Of a stretch of DNA of 64,000 nt, positions 16,669-25,757 are shown in pieces. A program made the position numbers and the translations under genes. The first letter of the stretch is position 1, and the number at the start of each line of letters is the position of its first letter. This DNA comes from Polyangiaceae bacterium (lineage in GTDB: Bacteria > Myxococcota_A > Polyangia > Polyangiales > Polyangiaceae). The stretch covers positions 620,001 to 684,000 of the forward strand of contig JADJXL010000018.1 in assembly GCA_016715885.1 (NCBI GenBank), read 5' to 3'. The notes beneath the pieces are model-generated. The model was not told the DNA's origin. It worked only from the letters and a program-made list of their open reading frames with translations, and made no database searches.

Positions 16669-17361
16669 GTGACGTTGCCCAATCGTCCCAGACGCGCCGA
16701 ATCACTCGATGTCGCCGGCGTTCTTGGCGCTGCCGTCGCGCACGAGCTTCGCAACCTGCTCGCGTCCGCATCGTCGTCGATATTCCTCGCCAAACGCGAC
16801 ATCGACAAGCGCACGCGACTCGTCGCTCACTTGGATGCCGCCGAGGCAGAAGTGCAGCGGTCCCAGGACGTCATCGAACGCGTCTTGCGCCTTGTTCGTG
16901 GCGAGCCGATTCATCGAGAAGCTTGTCCCATCGCGGACGTCGTTGCCGCAGCACTGCGCAACGTCCAAGGCTCGCCGGTGCGCATCGACGTCGATGTCGA
17001 ACCGTCCGATCTCGTAGTGTCTTGCGAACCGCTGCTGGTCGAACGTTTGATCACCAACTTGATCCTCAACGCGGCAGATGCGCTCTCCAATCGTTCGTCC
17101 GGGTCGGTTGCAGTGCGAGTGCGTCCGGACGAACGCGGCTTCGTCTTGGAAGTCGAAGACAATGGACCTGGCTTCGATCCGGCCGTGATGCAGCGCCTCT
17201 TCGAGCCCGGCGTGACCACCAAATCAACGGGCACGGGTCTGGGGCTTCTGCTCTGCCGCGCGATCGTGCGAGCTCACGGCGGGGACATGATCGTCACGCG
17301 AGCGCCATCCGGCGGAGCGCTCGTGCGGTGCGAGTTCGTCCAGGAAGACGCTTCCGAGTGA
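16669..17361 (+). CDS. Soluble sensor histidine kinase, minimal
   Basis: 230 residues made only of a HisKA-type dimerisation helix pair (H-box AVAHELRNLLAS) and a HATPase_c domain. N-box: LITNLILNAADAL; G1: VEDNGPGFD; G2: GTGLGLLLCRAIVRAHGG. It has no transmembrane helix and no PAS or GAF input domain, and no response regulator is adjacent. It must therefore take its signal by protein contact or act as a partner of another kinase. The start is GTG 16669. It converges directly with the CoxE-like VWA gene, whose stop abuts its own. Confidence 0.85.
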   Translation: MTLPNRPRRAESLDVAGVLGAAVAHELRNLLASASSSIFLAKRDIDKRTRLVAHLDAAEAEVQRSQDVIERVLRLVRGEPIHREACPIADVVAAALRNVQGSPVRIDVDVEPSDLVVSCEPLLVERLITNLILNAADALSNRSSGSVAVRVRPDERGFVLEVEDNGPGFDPAVMQRLFEPGVTTKSTGTGLGLLLCRAIVRAHGGDMIVTRAPSGGALVRCEFVQEDASE

Positions 17362-18540
17362 CTACCGTCTCACGCGGCTGCCGCGGACCAGCTCGCTGAC
17401 GGCTTCGCCGAGCCCTTCGAGCGTCAGTTGAAACATCGGAAACACCTGACGAATCACCTGCGCCGTTCCCATGCTCCAGCCGCTCGGCGGATCCGGGTTG
17501 AGCCAAACGGCACGATCGAAATGCTCACGCAGCATCGCGAGCCATTTGACGCCCGGCGTATTCGCATCCTCGCCCCATCCTGCGGATCCGAGCAGCTCGT
17601 AGGGAGCCATCGATGCATCGCCGACCATGACGAGCTTGTAGTGTTTTCCGCATTCATGAAGGAGATCCCGCACAGGTACGGGGTCTTTGAATCCTTCCGT
17701 CTTGAAGACTTTTCCGTACACGCAGTTGTGGAAGTAATACGTGCGCAGCTCTTTCCAATGCGTCGCGCGTTTGGCCGCGCTGAACAGTTGCGACACCGTG
17801 TGCGCGTACGGGTCCATCGATCCGCCCACGTCCATCATCAAAATCACACGCGTATTCGGCCGTCGCGGCGGCCGCGTCACCACCTCCAGCTCGCCCGCGT
17901 TACGCGCCGTCGCGTCGATCGTCCCCTCGATGTCGAGCTCGTCGTCGACGCCTTCCCTGGTAAAACCTCGCAGCTTGCGCAGCGCCACTTCGAGCTGCCT
18001 CACGTCCAGCGTGATGTCGGCGCGGTAGGACCTGTACTTGCGAGCATCCGCCGTGTGGATCGCACTTCGACCGCCCGATCCTCCGCCCACGCTGATGCCC
18101 GATGGATGAAACCCGTTGCGCCCGAACGGCGATGTCCCGCCCGTCCCAATCCAGCGATTTCCACCGTCGTGACGTTCTTTCTGTTCACGAAGACGCTGCT
18201 CGAATTGCTCGAGCACCTGTTCCAGGTCGAGGGCTTCCAGCATCGAGCGCTCTTCCTCGCTCAGCTCGCGCAGTTTCTTCGGATCCTTCAGCCAATCTGC
18301 CAGCTCGTCGGCAATCTTTTTCGCCTCGACGTGCACACCTCGAAAGTGTTTGGCGAACGCGAGATCGAAGTCGTCGAGCTGTGTTTCGGAGTGAACGCAA
18401 AGCGCGCGGGCCACGTGATAAAAGCCATCGAGCGACGATTCGTGCAGCCCTGCGGCAAGCGCTTGGCTGAGCGCAAGGGCTTCTTGCGTTCCCACGGGCA
18501 CTTTGCGGCTACGCAGCTCGTACAGAAAGTCGACGAACAT
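17362..18540 (-). CDS. CoxE-like VWA domain protein
   Basis: 392 residues resembling the CoxE/COG3552-type VWA proteins that work with MoxR-class AAA ATPases in cofactor insertion or complex assembly. A helical N-terminal half (FVDFLYELRSRKVPVGTQE) precedes a Gly-rich linker, and the VWA domain starts near VILMMDVGGSMD. The MIDAS reads D-x-G-G-S rather than D-x-S-x-S, so the first Ser is replaced by Gly and metal binding may be altered. No MoxR ATPase gene is visible next to it. Confidence 0.75.
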   Translation of the reverse strand: MFVDFLYELRSRKVPVGTQEALALSQALAAGLHESSLDGFYHVARALCVHSETQLDDFDLAFAKHFRGVHVEAKKIADELADWLKDPKKLRELSEEERSMLEALDLEQVLEQFEQRLREQKERHDGGNRWIGTGGTSPFGRNGFHPSGISVGGGSGGRSAIHTADARKYRSYRADITLDVRQLEVALRKLRGFTREGVDDELDIEGTIDATARNAGELEVVTRPPRRPNTRVILMMDVGGSMDPYAHTVSQLFSAAKRATHWKELRTYYFHNCVYGKVFKTEGFKDPVPVRDLLHECGKHYKLVMVGDASMAPYELLGSAGWGEDANTPGVKWLAMLREHFDRAVWLNPDPPSGWSMGTAQVIRQVFPMFQLTLEGLGEAVSELVRGSRVRR

Positions 18541-18602
18541 TGACGCTCAACGTAGCACACGCTCCCTCCCCACCCTGGCGCCAGTTGTGTATCGTGCCGA
18601 GC

Positions 18603-19028
18603 ATGGCGAACAAGGACGAGCTCATTCAATCCGTCAAGAACATCGTCAAGCATTGGCGTGACGGAAAACTTGCAGATGCGTACGCGGCGTACGGCGAATT
18701 GTTCTCAACGTCGGATTTTGGCGAGCATCGTCCGGAAGATCAGCGCCAGGCGCTGAAGCTCATGATCCTGGCCAAAGGAGCCCCAGACCCGGAACGGCCG
18801 ACGCCGGAAATGGTCGAGGCGCATCGGATAGCAGCCGGGCCCCTCACGGAGCTCGTGTCGAAATACGGCGAGCCGGGCGATCACGAGATGCTCGGCGTTT
18901 GCCACATCGTCTTGGGCAATCCAGAGAGCGCGAGCGCGATACTTCGCGCTGGTTTGGCCATCGAGCGGCAGCGCAACCCGCAGTCGGATCTTTGCGGCGC
19001 GCTCATGAAACGCATCAGCTTGATTTAG
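18603..19028 (+). CDS. Hypothetical helical protein upstream of ParA-like gene
   Basis: 141 residues, apparently all-helical and acidic, with no signal peptide. I do not recognise a family. The segment HEMLGVCHIVLGNPESASAILRAGL looks like a degenerate TPR hairpin. ATG 18603 is 23 bp before the ParA-like gene's ribosome-binding region on the same strand (gene end 19028, next start 19052). It probably belongs to the same operon as the ParA-like ATPase and roadblock protein. Confidence 0.55.
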   Translation: MANKDELIQSVKNIVKHWRDGKLADAYAAYGELFSTSDFGEHRPEDQRQALKLMILAKGAPDPERPTPEMVEAHRIAAGPLTELVSKYGEPGDHEMLGVCHIVLGNPESASAILRAGLAIERQRNPQSDLCGALMKRISLI

Positions 19029-19051
19029 CTCGACCTCGAGCCGGGAGAAGC

Positions 19052-19867
19052 ATGCACATCATCACCGTGGCCAGCCAAAAAGGGGGCGTCGGTAAAACCA
19101 CGATGTCCCTCAACCTTGGGCTTGCCTTGGCGCGTGCTGGTAACCGCACCCTCCTCATGGAGCTCGATGCGCAGGGCAGCTTGTGTTTGTCCCTGGGTTT
19201 GCCCGATCGAGCAAAGCCCGGCATCGCCGAAGTCCTCACAGGCGTCGAGCACGTTGGAAACGTGCTTCTTCGAACGCGCGATCCGCAACTTCACGTGCTC
19301 AGCGTCGGGCGCGTGGATCCCACGACCGTAGCCGGATTCGAAGATGCCCTGACACGCACCGGCATGCTCTCCGGCATGCTCAAACAACTCCAAAGCGAGT
19401 TCGATCTGGCGCTCATCGACTGCCCCGCAGGTCTCGGCAAAGTCACCACTCGATCGCTCGAATCGTCCACGCACGTACTTTCGCCCCTCCAAGCCGAGCC
19501 TCTCGCCTTGCGTTCGCTCGGGCAGTTCTTGGCGCTCGTCGATCGCGTGCGTGCCGAGAAAAACCCCAACCTCACGATGCTCGGCATCGTCCTGTCCATG
19601 TTCGATCGCCAAACGCACGCGTCGCTCGAAGTCGCCGAGACGCTCTGGACGCAATTCCCGGGCGGGCTCATTTTCGACAGTGTGATTCCGCGAGACGATG
19701 TGTTTCTCGAGGCGTCGCTGCGGGGCTCGCCGCTGCTCTTGATGCAGAAGCGTCCGCCGCCGCTTGCGCGTCTTTTTGATCAACTTGCCACCGACGTGCT
19801 CGATCGTCTCGAAGCGCAGAAGGGCGGCAAGGAGGACGACGATGGCCCGATCCCGCTCCTCGTTTGA
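19052..19867 (+). CDS. ParA/MinD-like ATPase
   Basis: 271 residues of the ParA/MinD P-loop family. The deviant Walker A is KGGVGKTTMSLNLGLALA near the N-terminus, Walker A' is LLMELDAQGSL, and Walker B is LALIDCPAGLGK. Such ATPases position cargo such as chromosomes, machines or chemoreceptor clusters through ATP-dependent dimers. No ParB or parS site is visible nearby, so this is an orphan positioning ATPase. GGGAGAAG lies just before ATG 19052. Its end overlaps the roadblock gene by 26 bp. Confidence 0.85.
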   Translation: MHIITVASQKGGVGKTTMSLNLGLALARAGNRTLLMELDAQGSLCLSLGLPDRAKPGIAEVLTGVEHVGNVLLRTRDPQLHVLSVGRVDPTTVAGFEDALTRTGMLSGMLKQLQSEFDLALIDCPAGLGKVTTRSLESSTHVLSPLQAEPLALRSLGQFLALVDRVRAEKNPNLTMLGIVLSMFDRQTHASLEVAETLWTQFPGGLIFDSVIPRDDVFLEASLRGSPLLLMQKRPPPLARLFDQLATDVLDRLEAQKGGKEDDDGPIPLLV

Positions 19868-20471
19868 CTTTGATCTTTCGAACGCGATCGCGTCGGCGAC
19901 GAACTTGTCGGGTGACGACAGGGCGAAAAAAGCATCCGGTGCGGATGCGATGCCCGAGGGACTCGTGTCGTTCGACGCTCCCGAGGTGCCGCAATTGCCG
20001 CCGCCTGCAGCGCGTCCGTCATCTCCGCCTGCGAGCGCCGATGGTTCGGCGTCGAGTGACGCGTCGCGTGCGTTGCCCAAGCTCCCCGATTTGACGAGCG
20101 TCAAGAAAACGCTCGAACGTTGTGAAAGAATCGTTCAATGGATTGAAGAAGCGACCGGAGCGACGAACGTTTTTCTTGCCGATGCGGCGGGCTTGCCCCT
20201 GGCTGGTTCGGTGAATGAAAACGAAGCGCGGCTTGCGGGCTCGGGGCTCGTGGCTTCGTCGATTGCCACGCTGGCTTCGGCGGTCCCGGGGAATCCATCA
20301 CCGCAATTCGAATTGCACATTGGCGAGGGGCCGTTTTATCAAATCATTGGCTTCAAGGCAGGCAATACGCTCTTCATCGTGGGGCTCAATCGCAACACCC
20401 CCCTATCGCCGCGCCAAGCGCATGCCATTCGATTGGCGTGCCGCTATGCATTGGGCGACTTGACGGGCTGA
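19842..20471 (+). CDS. Roadblock/LC7-like domain protein
   Basis: 209 residues. A disordered Pro/Ala/Ser N-terminal third is followed by a roadblock/LC7-like domain from about residue 80 (IVQWIEEATGATNVFLADAAGLPLAGS, the family pattern of helix then strand with DxxGxxL). Bacterial roadblock proteins such as MglB regulate small GTPases. Here the partner is probably the upstream ParA-like ATPase, since the genes overlap. No Ras-like GTPase is present in the window. Confidence 0.65.
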   Translation: MARSRSSFDFDLSNAIASATNLSGDDRAKKASGADAMPEGLVSFDAPEVPQLPPPAARPSSPPASADGSASSDASRALPKLPDLTSVKKTLERCERIVQWIEEATGATNVFLADAAGLPLAGSVNENEARLAGSGLVASSIATLASAVPGNPSPQFELHIGEGPFYQIIGFKAGNTLFIVGLNRNTPLSPRQAHAIRLACRYALGDLTG

Positions 20472-20550
20472 GCTCGCCACGCGGCGCGATCGTCAACGGA
20501 TTGACAGAAGGAAAAATATCTCGTTCCCACATTCCCTACGTTGAAGTAGG

Positions 20551-22443
20551 ATGGTTGCGAACGGGGGCGGGATGTTGACGGCAGACGACCTATTCGAGGC
20601 AATTTTCGCATCGTCGCCGCTGGGGATTGCCGTCTTGGACGATGGAGCTCGGCTGTATCGATCGAACCCTGCGCTTCAGCGGATGTTTGGTCGATCCGAA
20701 GCCGAGCTACGGACGTTGACGTTCGCCGAGCTCCTGCGTTCACCTGATGCAGCCGCTGATGCCGCGCGATGCGCAGACGTGCGCGCGGGAAGGCGCGATG
20801 ACGATACCGTCGAACGCGAATACCGTCGCAAGGATGGCAGCACGTCGTGGGGACGATTCAGGTTTTCGCGGCATCCATGCGCTGCGGGTTCGTTCGTCAT
20901 TGCGACGATGGAGGACATCGGTGCGAGTCGCGCGGCGGAGCAGTCTCGCCGTGACATTGCGCAAAGGTTGGGAGAAAGAATCAAGGAACTGACCGCGCTC
21001 CATCGAGCCGCAGAGCTCATGTTGCATCGGCAAGGGACATGTGAAGAGCGGCTCCATGTGGTCGCGACGCTTTTGCCGCCGGCGATGCAATATCCGGACA
21101 TTGCGACGGGATGCATTCGCTACAAGGGACAAACCTTTGCCACGCCGGGTCATGAAACGACGCCGTGGATGCTGACGGTGCCTTGGACGATGGCCAATGG
21201 ACAGATTGGCGAAATCGAGGTCGCGTATCGGGAAGCGCGGCCCGCCTCGGTTTTCGGACCCTTTCTTGCCGAAGAACATGCGCTGCTCACATCGCTTGCC
21301 GAAATGATTCATGCATCGCTCGATCGCCACGACGCCGAAGACGCTTTGCGTCAGGCCAATGAGCGATTTCACTTGGCGCTGAACACGGCCGGCATGGGCA
21401 TTTGGGAATGGGACGTCGTTGAAAATACCGTGTGTTGGGCGGAGCCTCTTCCGCAGGTGCAAACATTTGGCGCGCGGATGATGCCATTTGGCACGTACAC
21501 GCACCTCGTGCACCCGGAGGAGCAAGAGTATGTGCTGGGACGATTGGCGCGCGCGGCGGCGGGGGAGGATGATTTACGTGGCATTGAATGTCGAATGCGT
21601 CGCGATGATGGGACGTATCGTCATTGGGCGGGCGATGGCTGCATCGTACGTGGACCGAATGGTCGAGCGACGCGAATTCTGGTGGCGCTGATTGATGTAA
21701 CCGAACGTCGGGCGCTCGAAGAACGGCTGCGACAGGGCCAAAAAATCGAAGCATTGGGTCAGGTGGCGGGGAGCGTCGCGCATGATTTCAACAATGTTCT
21801 GGCGATTCTTTTTTCCGGTATTGGTACATTGCGTGACGACATTCCGGGAAGTGATTCATGGCGTGAGACGATCGATGATTGTTTGATGGCGTGCGAACGA
21901 GGTCAAACACTCACGCGTCAATTGCTGGCTTTTTCGCGTAAAACCCCGTTCAAACCGACGGCCATCGACGTATCGGAATTGATTACGACGCTGAGGCCTC
22001 TTTTGGTGCGCGTGGCACCGAAGTCCGTCGATTTACGCATCGAAGTCGACTCGGCGGCGCGTGAGGTATGGGCGGATCCGGCCCAGATCGAGCAGGTCGT
22101 GTTGAATTTGGTGGTCAATGCGCGGGATGCGATGACGAAGGGTGGAACGATCGTCGTGGCGACGCAATTCGTGGATGAAGAGCAATCCGCTCGATTTGGG
22201 GCTTCACCTGGGCGATATGCGGCCATCGTCGTACGCGACGATGGGGTAGGCATAACGCCGGACATTTTTCCAAAGATATTGGAGCCGTTTTTTACGACCA
22301 AAGAAGTTGGCAAGGGGACGGGATTGGGATTGGCGGTCGTCGCCGATATCGTACGACGCTGGCACGGCCATGTGCACGTCGAAAGCACGCCGGGGGAGGG
22401 CGCGACATTTCGCGTGTTATTGCCGCAAGTGCGGGAGAGCTGA
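20551..22443 (+). CDS. PAS-GAF-PAS sensor histidine kinase
   Basis: 630-residue soluble kinase. PAS domain 1 lies at about 10-130, a GAF-like domain at about 150-265 and PAS domain 2 with a PAC tail at about 270-390. The HisKA domain has H411 in GSVAHDFNNVLAIL, followed by HATPase_c (N-box VVLNLVVNARDAM, DDGVGI, GTGLGLAVV). No receiver domain is fused, and no response-regulator gene is adjacent. It probably senses a cytoplasmic cue. There is no transmembrane helix. Downstream lies an accessory region on the opposite strand. Confidence 0.9.
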   Translation: MVANGGGMLTADDLFEAIFASSPLGIAVLDDGARLYRSNPALQRMFGRSEAELRTLTFAELLRSPDAAADAARCADVRAGRRDDDTVEREYRRKDGSTSWGRFRFSRHPCAAGSFVIATMEDIGASRAAEQSRRDIAQRLGERIKELTALHRAAELMLHRQGTCEERLHVVATLLPPAMQYPDIATGCIRYKGQTFATPGHETTPWMLTVPWTMANGQIGEIEVAYREARPASVFGPFLAEEHALLTSLAEMIHASLDRHDAEDALRQANERFHLALNTAGMGIWEWDVVENTVCWAEPLPQVQTFGARMMPFGTYTHLVHPEEQEYVLGRLARAAAGEDDLRGIECRMRRDDGTYRHWAGDGCIVRGPNGRATRILVALIDVTERRALEERLRQGQKIEALGQVAGSVAHDFNNVLAILFSGIGTLRDDIPGSDSWRETIDDCLMACERGQTLTRQLLAFSRKTPFKPTAIDVSELITTLRPLLVRVAPKSVDLRIEVDSAAREVWADPAQIEQVVLNLVVNARDAMTKGGTIVVATQFVDEEQSARFGASPGRYAAIVVRDDGVGITPDIFPKILEPFFTTKEVGKGTGLGLAVVADIVRRWHGHVHVESTPGEGATFRVLLPQVRES

Positions 22444-22625
22444 CGCGTTCATTGGGAACGCTTGCGGTGAGGTCATCGATGATGGTCGTATTGCAGGAAG
22501 CCGACCCAGTGCTGAAGGTAAGACGATTGCATACCTTCTAGATGAGCAAAGGGACGACCGCCTTCATGGGGCGACGGTACAAGCGAACCAAGGGATGGCG
22601 TTTTGGAGACGTGCGGCCTTCCGAC

Positions 22626-23927
22626 TCAGGCGGCTTCGAGCAATGCGCGACCACGGTCGACAACGCTGCGATTGTGGCTCGCGCGGGCGTCCGCAGGCGA
22701 GACGTCGTTTGCGACTTCCCACGGCACGGCCGTAAGACCTCGAGCCAGCGTCTTGACGTGGTACGCCACCTGGTTCTGGTACACCTCGAAGTTCATGCGA
22801 ATGCGCTCGTTGAGCGGATCCATTTCGAGTGCCCTTTGGAAAAACCGCTCGACAATTGCTGGATTCGACATGAGGTTGGCGTTGGCAATGGCCATCCATT
22901 CGAATAGGTTCGCGAGGTGTTCCGGCGCGGACGTTCGGCGGATTGCCATTTGGCAGATTTTGACACACGCCTTGTATTCACCACTTGCCAGGCGCTGCGG
23001 TGCCAGAATCATGTATGGCCAAATGAAGGGGGTTCCGAGATGAACGGCGCGTTCGAAATCTTGCTCCGCCGCGCGAGAGTCGGAGTCGAGTCGCGCGAGG
23101 CCACGCGCAACATATGCGGCATCATTGTCTGGATCTTGGCGCAGAGCAGCCGTATAGGCTTCGATTGCACGTGATAACTCGTTCATGTGCTCGTAGCATA
23201 AGCCTTTCTCCATATATCCCTGAACGATAAGGGCATTTGATTGGGCCTCCAATGGCCGAGCGGATTCCAGTGCAATGGCGCGATCGAGGAGATTGTTGAT
23301 TCGCTCGTAGGTACCAGGCTCATCGAGTTGTCCTGCTTGCGTTGCATGAAGTAGTGCATGCGCGGCGCCGAAGAGCGCTGGACTTTTCGCGTCTGGTCCC
23401 GATTCGAGGGCGGTTGCTCTGGCAAGTGCATCGCTCAATTCACCCAGATCCAAAAGCGCCTGGAAAACGAGGTAAGTGTAATTGGCATTATTCGGTTTCA
23501 GCCTGGCTGCTTGTTCCATGAACGCAAGGCCGGCGTGACGGTAACCAAGCGCGTTCCAGCATCGTGCGCGAAAGTAGGCAACGTAAGGTGGTTCGAGCTT
23601 GTCCCGTCGCTTGCGCAGCAACTCGAGCGCTCGCACGTATTGCTTGCACTGTACTGCTTTCTTCAATTCTTGATAATCGACCGCATCAGAATCGAGGACT
23701 TCATCCCCCGTGAGCATGTGCAGGTCGCGATAGAGCCCGCGCAACAATGACTGCTCCGACGAGCTCATCGCGTCCCAGCTCAGGACCATCACGTCTCGCA
23801 GCGCCTCGGCTTCTTCCGAACCGCCGCGGCCATCGGCAATGAATCGGTACAATTCGAGTGCTTCCCGTTCGTGCTGGCGTGCACCTTCGCTGGGACTTTG
23901 AAAAGCGGTCGGTTCATTTGTTTTCAT
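22626..23927 (-). CDS. TPR-repeat protein paired with Tse2-like toxin
   Basis: 433 residues of tetratricopeptide repeats; ALIVQGYMEKGLCYEHMNEL and AIEAYTAALRQDPDNDAAYV are clear units. There is no signal peptide or enzymatic domain. It starts (ATG complement at 23925-23927) within the stop of the Tse2-like gene in an ATGA overlap, so translation is coupled. A TPR protein in this position could be a chaperone, adaptor or immunity factor for the toxin. Which of these applies cannot be read from the sequence. Confidence 0.65.
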   Translation of the reverse strand: MKTNEPTAFQSPSEGARQHEREALELYRFIADGRGGSEEAEALRDVMVLSWDAMSSSEQSLLRGLYRDLHMLTGDEVLDSDAVDYQELKKAVQCKQYVRALELLRKRRDKLEPPYVAYFRARCWNALGYRHAGLAFMEQAARLKPNNANYTYLVFQALLDLGELSDALARATALESGPDAKSPALFGAAHALLHATQAGQLDEPGTYERINNLLDRAIALESARPLEAQSNALIVQGYMEKGLCYEHMNELSRAIEAYTAALRQDPDNDAAYVARGLARLDSDSRAAEQDFERAVHLGTPFIWPYMILAPQRLASGEYKACVKICQMAIRRTSAPEHLANLFEWMAIANANLMSNPAIVERFFQRALEMDPLNERIRMNFEVYQNQVAYHVKTLARGLTAVPWEVANDVSPADARASHNRSVVDRGRALLEAA

Positions 23928-24364
23928 ATTGCCGTCCACTCATCTTGCGTGGCCGCAAGCGCCTTTTGGTATGCATCCACGTGCATCGCTCGTGATGGCG
24001 CAATTTCTCCATGTGCGCTTTTGTTCCCCGAACCCGGGCACAACGCAAGGTCGTCCGTAATGGCACCCGCAACGAAGGGACCAGTTCCAAGCCGCCACAA
24101 CTTGCATGCAGGGTCTCCCCCTGACGCCTCGGGATAGCGATCGATATAGCTTGGAGGAATCAAAAAAGGATACATCTCCTCGACGCTACGAAAGACGCTC
24201 ATTCCTTTGCCAGGCTTGACACAATCATTGTGATCCGGCTTGACGTCTATAGGGACGCGCGCACTAAGCATGTTCCTGCCCATTCCGATGCGGGGCCGTT
24301 TGCCATCTGGGAGCATCGCCCGAAAAACCTGTGGAACTTGAGCCGCTTGATCATCGTTGAGCAT
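23924..24364 (-). CDS. Tse2-like ADP-ribosyltransferase-fold toxin
   Basis: 146 residues that follow the order of Pseudomonas Tse2 motifs as I remember them: QVFRAMLPDG (Tse2 LYRA), GRNMLSA (GRDGLYA), KGMSVF (GGTSVF), and C-terminal DAYQKALAATQDEWTAI (DSYNKRLQATHYTI). Tse2 is a cytotoxin secreted by the type VI system and has an ADP-ribosyltransferase-like fold. No signal peptide is visible, and no T6SS, VgrG or PAAR gene is in the window, so the delivery route is unknown. The next gene in the overlapping operon is a TPR protein. Confidence 0.6.
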   Translation of the reverse strand: MLNDDQAAQVPQVFRAMLPDGKRPRIGMGRNMLSARVPIDVKPDHNDCVKPGKGMSVFRSVEEMYPFLIPPSYIDRYPEASGGDPACKLWRLGTGPFVAGAITDDLALCPGSGNKSAHGEIAPSRAMHVDAYQKALAATQDEWTAI

Positions 24365-24907
24365 TGCTACGTTCCTCTACCAGAAACCACTGACCCTTTC
24401 TACCCTTACTCTGCTGCCACGGCAGCCGGCTGCCCGGACGCTAGTCCACCTTCTGTCCGTGCCGGCACCCTGCGGCGGGCACGTCCGACCTTACCCCCGA
24501 CTCCCGCGCACCGCTCCCACCCCAGCTCCTCGCTCACCCCCCAGTCCCGCCAGCTCCTGCAATCCCAGCTCCTCGCTCACCTCCGAGTGCCGCCAACTCC
24601 TCCAACCCAGCTCCTCGCTCACCCCCCAGTCCCGCCAACTCCTCCAACCCCAGCTCGTCGCTCACCTCCGAGTGCCGCCAACTCCTCCGACCCCAGCTCG
24701 GCGCTCACCTCCGAGTCCCGCTGACCGCTCCGACCCCAGCTCGTCGCTCACCTCCGAGTCCCGCCAACTCCTCCGACCCCAGCTCGGCGCTCACCTCCGA
24801 GTCCCGCTGACCGCTCCAACCCCAGCTCGTCCGTCACCCCGAGTCTTGCCAACTACCTCCAACCAAGCTCTTGACCTCCTGTCACACATTCCAGTATCTT
24901 CCAAGAC
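24365..24907. other. Gene-free region with C-rich minisatellite
   Basis: 543 bp between two divergent genes. The first 130 bp must carry the promoter of the minus-strand toxin operon. The remainder is mostly the tandem array at 24524-24865. ORFs across it change frame between units because 43 is not a multiple of 3, so I do not call a protein. Confidence 0.6.
24524..24865. repeat. 43-bp tandem repeat array, eight units
   Basis: Units beginning AGCTCNTCG start at 24524, 24567, 24609, 24652, 24695, 24738, 24781 and 24824 (one spacing of 42, the others 43). The plus strand is strongly pyrimidine-rich (CTCACCTCCGAGTCCCGCC). Units 24652/24695 and 24738/24781 form two near-identical 86-bp dimers, indicating recent dimer-level duplication. 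A degenerate half unit precedes the array at about 24491. There are no unique spacers, so it is not CRISPR. Confidence 0.85.
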
Positions 24908-25675
24908 ATGACGACATCCGTCCGGGACCTCCAGATTGGCGAGATGATCAACATCTCGGCCGCTTGGATCGGTGCCCAAAAGACCACGTTCCTGGCGATC
25001 CCCGAGATCGCTCCTCACTTCGCCCGCGTTGAAACGGTGCATCATGCCCTCATCGACGCGCGCGATGGTGCATCGGCCGATGTGGCATTGAGTGACCTGA
25101 TGGCCCAGGCCGAAGTATTGGACGACCGCCATGATCACCTCGTGCGCGGTCTTCACTATCTGCTCATCGCAGCGCATTCGTTCGAGCTAGGACGCGACGG
25201 CGGCGATCCCACGAAAGCCGAAAACATCGAGCGAGCCAACAAGGCGCTCTTGCCGAATCAATTGCGCGCCATACAAGCATCGTATCAAGCCGAAGCGGGC
25301 AATGCGACGCAGCTCGAAGCGCTGGCTGATAGCGAGTTTTCAGGCCTGCTCGGCGGCATTCACATCACGAAAGACAAAACGGCTCTCGACATTGCGCACG
25401 AGATTGGTGCGGTCGGTAAAACCCTCGGCAGCGTGGAACATCAGCGGTCACTTGCCGCCGCGCAAATGAAGAAAGATTCCGTGACGCCGAGTGAAGTGCG
25501 TCGACGCATGCGAGCATGGGCTCGAGTGGCCGAAGCCATTCTCATCAATTTGGACATCGCATCCGCGCCTGCCGCAAATATCGAAGCTCTGCGACAACCG
25601 CTGCTCGACGCCGTGGACAAAGCCGTCGCCCGCCGGCGTGACAAACGCGCGTCAAAAGAAACCACCGAGGCATGA
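24908..25675 (+). CDS. Hypothetical helical protein
   Basis: 255 residues, mostly amphipathic helix, with a basic C-terminus (AVARRRDKRASKET). I do not recognise the family. There is no signal peptide, Cys or enzymatic motif. HDHLVRGLHYLLIAAHSFE and LLGGIHITKDKTALDIAHEI are the most sequence-like conserved segments. ATG 24908 is used. The gene lies immediately after the minisatellite, so repeat number could affect its promoter. Located between toxin-like loci, it could be a structural or immunity protein, but nothing shows this directly. Confidence 0.6.
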   Translation: MTTSVRDLQIGEMINISAAWIGAQKTTFLAIPEIAPHFARVETVHHALIDARDGASADVALSDLMAQAEVLDDRHDHLVRGLHYLLIAAHSFELGRDGGDPTKAENIERANKALLPNQLRAIQASYQAEAGNATQLEALADSEFSGLLGGIHITKDKTALDIAHEIGAVGKTLGSVEHQRSLAAAQMKKDSVTPSEVRRRMRAWARVAEAILINLDIASAPAANIEALRQPLLDAVDKAVARRRDKRASKETTEA

Positions 25676-25757
25676 GCTGCGCGAGGCGCGCCGCAGTGCG
25701 AAACGGTGTACGCGCCTCTAGCTTGACAGCTCGTTTCGGGCCTGATGGGCTCGATGG

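Noticed and set aside
17362..18540. MoxR/CoxE two-gene system
   Set aside because: Only the VWA component is present; no MoxR-type AAA gene is adjacent, so the full system is not claimed.
24524..24865. Possible CRISPR array
   Set aside because: Units are contiguous without unique spacers, and no cas gene is near.
24357..24911. 184-codon Pro/Ser/Leu-rich open frame over the minisatellite
   Set aside because: The 43-bp unit is not a multiple of three, so the frame rotates and the composition only reflects C-rich DNA.
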